NCBI GenBank assembly: GCA_937901435.1
Contig: CALGTJ010000690.1
Span: 1 to 13,969, forward strand
DNA length: 13,969 nt
Source: an uncultured Rhodobacter sp.
GTDB taxonomy: Bacteria > Pseudomonadota > Alphaproteobacteria > Rhodobacterales > Rhodobacteraceae
Direction of reading: 5' to 3'
The position numbers were made by a program, and so were the translations under genes. The notes beneath the pieces are model-generated. The model made no database searches. It was given only the letters and a program-made list of their open reading frames with translations, and was not told the DNA's origin. Shown piece after piece: positions 6,871 through 12,772 of this stretch (positions within the stretch are counted from its first letter, which is position 1; each line of letters opens with the position of its first letter).

Positions 6871-9255
6871 CTAGCCGCGCGATCCACCGCGCCGCCCGCC
6901 CCCTGTTGGCTCTGGCTCTGGATCCAGAATGACCGCTGGCAAAGGTACCGGGTCTGGCTCGACGGCAAGACCATCGGGCACGGGATCCGGATTGGGGTTC
7001 TCAACCACGACAGGGTCCTGCACAGGGGCGACGTCCGGCGCAGGCGCCTCTGGCACGCTGTCGCCAGACCGGTCGAACTCTGCGCCGCCGCCGGTGACGG
7101 TCAAGGCAGGCGGGTTTGGATCAATACCGGGAGCAGGCACGACGGGGGCAGGCACGACAGCCGGGGCCGCGCTGGACGGGGCCACCAGTGTAAAGGTGAA
7201 CAGCCCGGTGTCGCCGCCCGTGTCGATCTCGCGGAAATCCTCGCTGTCAAAGCCGCGCTCGGCACAGCCCGTATCCCCGACGATGGTATAGGGATCGGGT
7301 TGGGTGCAGAACAAATAGTTCTGCCCGTCAAATTCGCCCCCATCAACCTCGGCGCGGTAATAGAAATAGCGGCGGTTCTTGCCATCCAGCGCAGGCGTCG
7401 TGCAGGCCCCCGGCTCTACGTTCCACCAGCCTTCGGATGTCCAGCCATCGTCTGCCTCGTAGCCCACAGAGATGCTTTGGATCGCCGTGGTGTCATTGCA
7501 GAATTCCAGCCCCGCACCCGCGTCAGAGATATCGTCGGTGACAGCGATCGGGTCCTGGCCCGGCGTATCGGCCACATCGCCGCGTCCGGTGTCTGCAGCA
7601 ATATCCGGAGCAGGCACGTCGCGGTCATTACCCTCGGCGGCCAGCGTATAGGTATACCGGGTGCTGCCCGCGCCGATGTCGACCTCGACAAAGTTTTCCC
7701 GGTCGTACCCGCGCGCCTCGCAGTTCTGATCGCCCACGATGGTGTAGGCGTCCGGCGTGGTGCAGAAATAAAACTCGTCCCCCGCGAAATCGCCGCCATC
7801 CACCTCGGCGCGCAGATAATAGTATTGCTTGGTCAGATCGCCCGCAATCAGCGTGGCACAGGCTCCGGGCTCTACGTTCCACCACCCCTCAGAGGTCCAG
7901 TCTTCACTGCCTTCGTACCCGATGGAAAAGCTTTGCTTGGCAGCGGTTTCGTTACAGACCCGAAACCCGCCACCAGCCTCTGCCGTATCAACGGCGGGGA
8001 CCTCGGCAGGTGTGTCCAGACCGTCCAGAAGGGCAAGCGCATCGGCCACCAACCCGATAGAATGGCGATAGCCCGTTGTTCCGACCCCGACGTTCAGCTC
8101 TGCAAAATCCTCGCTGACATAGCCGCGCGCCTCGCAGTTCTGATCGCCCACGATGGTATAGGCCTTGGGGGTCGTGCAAAAGATCGCGTTATCGCCATCA
8201 AAGTCGCCACCGTCCACTTCGGCGCGGTAGTAGTAGTATTGCTTTGTCAACGCCGTTCCGATGACTTTGGAACAGGCCTCTGGTTCCACGTTCCACCAGC
8301 CTTCAGAGGTAAAGCCCTCGTCTCCCTCATAGCCGATCGACACGCTTTGGGTCTCAAGGGTCAGGTTACAGATCTCTAGCCCGACCAGATCGCTCGTCGT
8401 GTCAGGAGCCACACCGGGGGCCGGATCTATCGTCGGGACTTGTGGCGGTGCAAGGGCTGCGCCCTGTGGCACCGTATCCAAGGTGTAGGTAAAGACGGAT
8501 TTATTCGCCCCGACAAAAATCTGACGGAAATCTTCGTTATCATATCCGCGTGCCGCGCAATTCTGATCTCCGACGATCTGATAGGCCTCTCTTGTGGTGC
8601 AAAAGAAATGGCCGTCGCCCGGAACGCTGACACCGTCAACCTCGGCGCGGAAGTAATAGTATTCCTTGTCCAACTCGCCCAAGGGCGTTTTGCATTCCCC
8701 CGCCGGGATGTTCCACCAGCCCTCAGAGGTCCAGCCGTCTTCGGCCTCATACCCGATGGACAGGCTTTGCTCGCTTTGGGTTTCATTGCAAAAGATCAGG
8801 CCGCGCGAAACTGCTTTCTGGATCGCCGTCGTATTTGTGTCGGTCATGCGGTAAGTGTAATCCGCAGACCCCTCGCCTGCGTCGATCTCTATGAAATCCT
8901 CGCGGTCATAGTCGCGCGCCACGCAATCCGTGTCACCGACGATCAGGTATTCCTTGGGCGAGGTGCAGAAATAAAATCCGTCGCCCTCAAATTCACCGGC
9001 CTTCACCTCGGCCCGCAGGTAATAATAGCGGTCCTTCAGATCGCCGCCGATGACGATCTTGCATTCGGTTGGCTCGACGTTCCACCATCCCTCAGAGGTC
9101 CAGCCATCCGACGTCTCATAGCCCACAGAAACGCTCTGAAGCGCCGTGGTGTCATTGCAGATTTCCAGACTGGCCTGCGCGGCCCCCGTCATGCCGATCA
9201 GCGCCGTCGCCCCGATCAGGCCGCCCGTAAAAAGTGACTTTGAATAAATAATCAT
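6871..9255 (-). CDS. Exported protein with five tandem DUF1036 domains and a Pro/Asp-rich tail
   Basis: A 794-residue exported protein. The signal peptide is at 1-28 (KSLFTGGLIGATALIGMTGA, cut near AQA-S). Five DUF1036 domains follow at about 29-137, 151-260, 292-401, 429-539 and 582-691. Each has the order CN - QS(V/L/F/I)S(V/I)GYE - TSEGWWN - C - Y(Y/F)YxRAEV - FCT - (L/Q/T)IVGD - C - Y/F aromatic end. Four cysteines recur at the same spacing in every copy (33/65/97/111, 156/188/219/233, 296/328/360/374, 434/466/498/512, 586/618/650/664), suggesting two disulfides per domain. Linkers are Pro/Asp-rich. Residues 692-794 form a disordered Pro/Asp/Glu tail ending GGGRRGGSRG. ATG 9255 is chosen over an upstream in-frame start because GGAGG lies five bases before it and the signal peptide begins there. 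DUF1036 has no known function; multivalent binding outside the cytoplasm is inference. Confidence 0.85.
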   Translation of the reverse strand: MIIYSKSLFTGGLIGATALIGMTGAAQASLEICNDTTALQSVSVGYETSDGWTSEGWWNVEPTECKIVIGGDLKDRYYYLRAEVKAGEFEGDGFYFCTSPKEYLIVGDTDCVARDYDREDFIEIDAGEGSADYTYRMTDTNTTAIQKAVSRGLIFCNETQSEQSLSIGYEAEDGWTSEGWWNIPAGECKTPLGELDKEYYYFRAEVDGVSVPGDGHFFCTTREAYQIVGDQNCAARGYDNEDFRQIFVGANKSVFTYTLDTVPQGAALAPPQVPTIDPAPGVAPDTTSDLVGLEICNLTLETQSVSIGYEGDEGFTSEGWWNVEPEACSKVIGTALTKQYYYYRAEVDGGDFDGDNAIFCTTPKAYTIVGDQNCEARGYVSEDFAELNVGVGTTGYRHSIGLVADALALLDGLDTPAEVPAVDTAEAGGGFRVCNETAAKQSFSIGYEGSEDWTSEGWWNVEPGACATLIAGDLTKQYYYLRAEVDGGDFAGDEFYFCTTPDAYTIVGDQNCEARGYDRENFVEVDIGAGSTRYTYTLAAEGNDRDVPAPDIAADTGRGDVADTPGQDPIAVTDDISDAGAGLEFCNDTTAIQSISVGYEADDGWTSEGWWNVEPGACTTPALDGKNRRYFYYRAEVDGGEFDGQNYLFCTQPDPYTIVGDTGCAERGFDSEDFREIDTGGDTGLFTFTLVAPSSAAPAVVPAPVVPAPGIDPNPPALTVTGGGAEFDRSGDSVPEAPAPDVAPVQDPVVVENPNPDPVPDGLAVEPDPVPLPAVILDPEPEPTGGGRRGGSRG
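7183..9171 (-). repeat. Five coding repeats (DUF1036 domains), about 330 bp each
   Basis: In transcription order the units lie at about 9171-8845, 8805-8476, 8382-8053, 7971-7639 and 7512-7183. They are diverged overall, but units 3 and 4 share an exact 35-base stretch (8123-8157 and 7709-7743, encoding the TIVGDQNCEARG segment), which points to a more recent duplication or gene conversion between them. Confidence 0.85.
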
Positions 9256-9303
9256 ACCAACCTCCGCTTTGAATTGAGTGTACTCAGCGAAATGGGCATC
9301 GGT

Positions 9304-9332
9304 AAAGTAGCCAGACAGAGGCAAGGGGTCAG
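9304..9332 (-). promoter_or_regulatory. Possible promoter of the DUF1036 operon
   Basis: On the minus strand CTGACC (9332-9327) and TACTTT (9309-9304) are 17 bases apart, a weak sigma70-like pair about 50 bases before the start codon. Just upstream lies the inverted repeat GTGAC-N7-GTCAC (9340-9344 and 9352-9356), a possible operator. Both are weak matches, read by eye. Confidence 0.25.
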
Positions 9333-9408
9333 AGTTTACGTGACAAATCCCGTCACAGACCCGTTTTGCGGCAAAAACAAGGGCAGAATCAGGGGGAGGT
9401 TGCCATTG

Positions 9409-10317
9409 TCATAGCTTTGTCGCCACCGACAGCGGAGTCATCGCGCGCCGTTTCAGCACCGCCTCGCGCCATGTGATGAAGCTGACAGAGGCCAGAATCA
9501 GCGTGCCGCCCATGATGACCCACGCGTCAATTGGTTCTGAAAACACCAGAACGCCGATCAAGGTCGCCCAGACAAGCTGTAAAAAGGTGACCGGCTGCGT
9601 CACCGCAATGGGCGCGGCGGTCAGGGCCAGCGTCATGGTGTAATGTCCTGCCGTGGCAAAAGCCGCCACAAGAAAGAACCAGCCGATGTCGTTCCATGTG
9701 ACGGGCACCCAGACCGCATAGGCAAAGGGGGCCAGAAAGAGCGTCACCATGATCGACAACCAGCCCACGACAACGGCGGCAGAGACCCGGTCGGCCATGA
9801 TCTTGGCAATCAGGTAAGAGGTGGCGAAAAACACCCCGTTGGCCAGCATCGCCAGATGGCCCGTCGACACCTCGCGCACACCGGGGCGCAGGATGATCAG
9901 CGCCCCCAACAGGGCCAGCGCAATGGCAAAGATCCGTCGCACGGCCAGCTTTTCGCCCAGAAAAATTGCCGCCGCGATGGTGATGTTCACGGGCGTGAAA
10001 TAGCCCATGGCGGTGACCTCTGCCAATGGGATCTGGGTCATCGCGTAGAACCACAGCATCACCCCAAAGGAATGCGCCAGCCCGCGAAACGCAAAGAGTT
10101 TCATTGCGCCCTGCGCCAGTCCTGCCCGCATCATCGGGCGGATCATCGGCAGCAAAAACACCAGCCCCAGCGCATAGCGCATGAACGCCGCTTGCGGTGC
10201 GGGCACGGTACTGCCAACGTGTTTGACAGTCGCCGTCACGGCAACAAACAGGAACCCTGTCAGCAGCATCCAAAGGACAGCTGCCACCGGGCGGGAATTT
10301 TGAAGATCAGTGCTCAT
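9409..10317 (-). CDS. DMT-superfamily (EamA) permease
   Basis: A 302-residue inner-membrane protein with about ten hydrophobic segments forming two EamA halves (about residues 10-142 and 153-287), the normal length and layout of drug/metabolite transporters. The first half ends with the typical AMGYFTPVNITIAAAIFLGEKL followed by a Gly-rich helix, the second with VTFLQLVWATLIGVLVFSEPID, the equivalent position before the conserved acidic residue. It probably exports an amino acid, nucleoside or similar metabolite; the substrate cannot be read from sequence. The start ATG 10317 gives a short hydrophilic N-terminus (MSTDLQNSRP). It is divergent from the peroxidase-like gene across 99 bases. It lies upstream of the DUF1036 genes on the same strand, but the 153-base gap makes co-transcription uncertain. 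Confidence 0.85.
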   Translation of the reverse strand: MSTDLQNSRPVAAVLWMLLTGFLFVAVTATVKHVGSTVPAPQAAFMRYALGLVFLLPMIRPMMRAGLAQGAMKLFAFRGLAHSFGVMLWFYAMTQIPLAEVTAMGYFTPVNITIAAAIFLGEKLAVRRIFAIALALLGALIILRPGVREVSTGHLAMLANGVFFATSYLIAKIMADRVSAAVVVGWLSIMVTLFLAPFAYAVWVPVTWNDIGWFFLVAAFATAGHYTMTLALTAAPIAVTQPVTFLQLVWATLIGVLVFSEPIDAWVIMGGTLILASVSFITWREAVLKRRAMTPLSVATKL

Positions 10318-10416
10318 GTGACGCGACTAGAACGCAACCGCGCGCGACCCACAAGAGGCATCGCGACGAAGTTTGGTCTCTGTTATGCATGGCGGATGAT
10401 TAACAGGGAAACCGCG

Positions 10417-11025
10417 ATGAGCTGGATCAAAACAATTGCCTATGAAGACGCCGATGAACGCCTGCGCCTGCTTTATGACCGGGTCAGCGGGCCGGACAGG
10501 AATGTGGACAATATCATGATGTCCCACGCCCTGCGCCCGCATTCGATGGAGGGACATATGGGGCTGTATAAGGCGGTTCTGCACAACGCCGCCAACAGCC
10601 TGCCAAAGTGGTTTTTAGAAACCATCGGGGTCTGGGTCAGCCTGCGCAATCACTGTCAGTATTGTGTCGAACATCATTTTGTCGGCCTCAAACGCGGCTT
10701 GCGCGATGACGCCAAAGCCGATGCCATCCGTGCCGGGTTCGAGGGGGGCGCGGTGACTTTGCCAAACCTGTCAGAGGCGCAGAATGCCGCGATGATCTAT
10801 GCCGCCGCTCTGACCGATGATCCTGCCCATGTTGACGAAGGGCTGATCCACGCCATGCGCCGCGCGGGGCTAAGTGACGGAGAGATCCTTGAGGTCAATC
10901 AGGTCACCGCCTATTTCGCCTATGCCAACCGCACCGTATTGGGGCTGGGCTGTTCGCTGATCGGGGATGACATCGTGCTGTCGCCCAACAACTCTGACGA
11001 CCCGAACGACTGGGCGCATCGCTAG
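10417..11025 (+). CDS. AhpD-like peroxidase-related protein (carboxymuconolactone decarboxylase family)
   Basis: A 202-residue cytosolic all-helical protein. It carries the full AhpD-type redox signature E68-x11-C80-x2-C83-x3-H87 (ETIGVWVSLRNHCQYCVEHH). In this fold the residues make a thiol active site for peroxide or disulfide chemistry, whereas true carboxymuconolactone decarboxylases lack the CxxC. The sequence NIMMSHALRPHSMEGHM is typical of 'uncharacterised peroxidase-related' members of this length. ATG 10417 is chosen over in-frame ATG 10396 because an AGGGA sits seven bases before it and homologues I recall begin MSWI; with 10396 the protein gains seven residues. It is divergent from the DMT permease and converges with the LysE gene, 26 bases separating the two stops. 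The physiological substrate is unknown. Confidence 0.84.
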   Translation: MSWIKTIAYEDADERLRLLYDRVSGPDRNVDNIMMSHALRPHSMEGHMGLYKAVLHNAANSLPKWFLETIGVWVSLRNHCQYCVEHHFVGLKRGLRDDAKADAIRAGFEGGAVTLPNLSEAQNAAMIYAAALTDDPAHVDEGLIHAMRRAGLSDGEILEVNQVTAYFAYANRTVLGLGCSLIGDDIVLSPNNSDDPNDWAHR

Positions 11026-11051
11026 TTTCGCGTCCAGATCGCACGCTGGCC

Positions 11052-11651
11052 TCAGGCAAACACCAGCTTGACCGCGATGGCCCACATGGTGACGCCCACG
11101 ACGCCCTCTAGCACACGCCACGCCATCGGCTTGGCGAACAGGGGCCGCAGCAGACGCGCGCCATAGCCAAGCGAGAAGAAGAACACAAAGGACGCCATCA
11201 CCGCGCCAAGCCCAAACGCCAGTTGCTGCCCTTCGTATTGGATCGAGATCGAGCCCAGCAAGATCACCGTATCGAGGTACACATGCGGATTAAGCCAGGT
11301 CAGCGCCAAGACCGTGCCCACCGCGCGGCCCAGCGCCCCCGCGCCGCTGTCTGCCGGTTCCAGCGCGCCGTCAGCGCCGAAAGCCGCGCGAAACGACAGC
11401 GCGCCGTAGACAAACAAAAACGCCGCCCCGCCCCAGCGCATGAGCGGCGCCAGACCGGGGATCGCCTCGTTCACGGCGGCAAATCCGGCCACGCCAATGG
11501 TGATCAAAATGGCATCGCTGATCGCGCAGGTCAGCACCACGGCCAGCACATGCTGCCCGCGCAAACCTTGGCGCAGCACAAAGGCATTCTGCGCCCCAAT
11601 CGCGAGGATCAGAGAAAAGCTAAGGGCAAATCCGGCGAAAAAGGCAATCAT
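11052..11651 (-). CDS. LysE/ArgO-family amino-acid exporter
   Basis: A 199-residue inner-membrane protein with about six hydrophobic helices. The family signature is in the first helix and loop (ILAIGAQNAFVLRQGLRGQH), followed by TCAISDAILITIGVAGF, as in ArgO and LysE. TWLNPHVYLDTVILLGS in the middle is the second hallmark of the lysine/arginine-export subfamily. It should export basic amino acids such as L-lysine or L-arginine using the proton gradient. ATG 11651 is preferred over upstream GTG 11669 because GGAG lies five bases before it. The LysR-type activator that often accompanies such exporters (lysG/argP) is not adjacent; a divergently oriented riboflavin-kinase-like pseudogene occupies that place. 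Neighbours give no further clue to its regulation. Confidence 0.88.
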   Translation of the reverse strand: MIAFFAGFALSFSLILAIGAQNAFVLRQGLRGQHVLAVVLTCAISDAILITIGVAGFAAVNEAIPGLAPLMRWGGAAFLFVYGALSFRAAFGADGALEPADSGAGALGRAVGTVLALTWLNPHVYLDTVILLGSISIQYEGQQLAFGLGAVMASFVFFFSLGYGARLLRPLFAKPMAWRVLEGVVGVTMWAIAVKLVFA

Positions 11652-11713
11652 GGCGGCTCCTTGCGACACAGGCTTTCCATTGCACCGAACCGGTGAATGC
11701 GCAACTCTGCGCC

Positions 11714-12203
11714 ATGCCCGAACCCATCCATTGCACCGGCCTGTTGCGCCTTTCGACCGCTGATCAAAAGCGCACCTCGGGGCATTTCGCCAAGCTGGTC
11801 ACAGAGAATGCGTCCACCTTTGCGCGCCACCTTGGGGCAGAGATCTATCCCGGCTCTCTGAACGTAGAGATCGGCGACCCGCTGGGCCTGCAATATATGC
11901 TGGATGCGCGCCTGATTGCGCCTGATTGCGCCTGCGGGGATCATCCGACGCGCCGAGTTGCGCAATATGCCGCGTTATATCGGGCAAAGCGCGTTTTGGC
12001 GGGCTCAGTTGCACTATGGCGCGGCCACCCTGCCCGTCTGGGTGTTTCGGCGGCGCAAATCCAAAGTGCCCGCCGGGGTGATAGAGCTGCTGTCGCCCAC
12101 ACGATTGCGCGACGTCCATGGGATGCGCGACAAAGACCCGATCACCCTAACGCTTCACTTTGGCCCCGGATCAGTCCCCGCACCGGGGGATGACGGGGTG
12201 TAG
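11714..12203 (+). pseudogene. CTP-dependent (archaeal-type, DUF120) riboflavin kinase homologue, frameshifted
   Basis: Two frames join into one protein. Frame A from ATG 11714 encodes up to YMLDARLIAP and contains SGHFAKLVTENASTFARHLG and IYPGSLNVEI. The other frame, from about 11911 to TAG 12203, continues AGIIRRAELRNMPRYIGQSA and ends with VIELLSPTRLRDVHGMRDKD. Both halves line up with archaeal RibK such as MJ0056 ([31 protein letters not shown]), which phosphorylates riboflavin to FMN with CTP. The shift sits in a 10-bp tandem duplication (11908-11934); removing one copy gives an uninterrupted 159-residue protein of normal length. As it stands, translation enters the wrong frame after about residue 70 and runs to 12193. 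Start is uncertain (GTG 11693 is in frame; neither has a good ribosome site). It could be a decayed gene, a phase-variable gene or an assembly error. Confidence 0.72.
11908..11934 (+). repeat. 10-bp tandem repeat (2.7 copies) causing the frameshift
   Basis: GCGCCTGATT (11908-11917), GCGCCTGATT (11918-11927) and the partial GCGCCTG (11928-11934). One extra 10-base unit shifts the frame by +1. With 1.7 copies the riboflavin-kinase-like frame reads straight through (ARLIAPAGII). Confidence 0.9.
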
Positions 12204-12772
12204 GAGAATTCCTTGGCCTGTTCGACCTCGCGGTCATAGTCAAACCCGAACTCGTCACACAGCGCACGGGCCTGCGCCTGTCGCACGGCGGCGTCCTCGC
12301 CTACCCGCGCGCGGGTCAACAGGCCAGAAACCAGCCAATCCGCTGTTGCCACGAATTCACCGGGCTTGTGCCCGTCGATATAGACAGAGCGCCACAGGTG
12401 CAGCGCCTCTGACAGCAAGGGTTCTGCCCTCTCTGCCGCACCGGATGTCAACGCCATGCTTCCGGTGTTCATCAAGCCATAGCCCAAGCGCGCATCCCCC
12501 GCAGGCAGGACCTGCCGCCAGATCGTAAGGGAAAACTCACACAGACGCAGCGCCGCCGCCCCCTGCCCCAAGGCATAGCGCACCGTGCCAATATTGTTCA
12601 GCGCCCGCGCCCGCGCCTCACTGGCGCGCGGCACGTGACGACGCAGGATCGCCGCCAATTTTTGACGGGCACGCAAAGACTGCCACAGGGCGTCAGGCGC
12701 GCCACCGCGCCCCTTGTCCAGCAGAACAACGCCGAGCAAATCATAAGACTCCGCCAGATCAACACTCTCTGG
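12155..12772 (-). pseudogene. C-terminal TPR remnant of the STAND protein, behind an in-frame stop
   Basis: This frame is the direct in-frame continuation of the NB-ARC/TPR gene after TGA 12773-12775 and stays open for about 205 codons to a stop at 12155. Read through the stop it continues PESVDLAESYDLLGVVLLDK, the expected second helix pair of a tetratricopeptide repeat. More TPR-like units follow (ARALNNIGTVRYALGQGAAA, GYGLMNTGSMALTSGAAERA) and then a Pro/Gly-rich end. No good independent start is seen: the first candidate is a TTG at 12739 without a clear ribosome site. It is therefore best viewed as the severed tail of one gene. Its last 49 bases overlap, antisense, the end of the riboflavin-kinase-like pseudogene. 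Confidence 0.65.

Noticed and set aside
5917..9237. Long open frames on the plus strand opposite the DUF1036 genes
   Set aside because: They lie wholly antisense to genes with signal peptides, ribosome sites and conserved domains. Their composition is what high-GC DNA gives on the opposite strand, and no domain or start site supports them.
6871..9255. CRISPR-like regular repeats
   Set aside because: The periodicity is about 330-410 bp and encodes diverged protein domains; there are no short identical repeats with unique spacers.
9363..9378. GTTTTGC/GCAAAAAC as a terminator of the DMT permease gene
   Set aside because: The two arms are nearly adjacent, leaving an AT-only stem after loop formation, and no T-run follows on the minus strand.
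9643..10416. Long upstream extension of the peroxidase-related gene on the plus strand
   Set aside because: The extension is antisense to the DMT permease and its Lys/Arg/His/Gln-rich sequence is an antisense artefact. The conserved protein starts at 10417.
11677..11738. Direct repeat CCATTGCACCG (11677-11687 and 11728-11738) at the start of the riboflavin-kinase-like gene
   Set aside because: Only 11 bases, 51 apart, no target-site or attachment-site context; probably chance or minor slippage.
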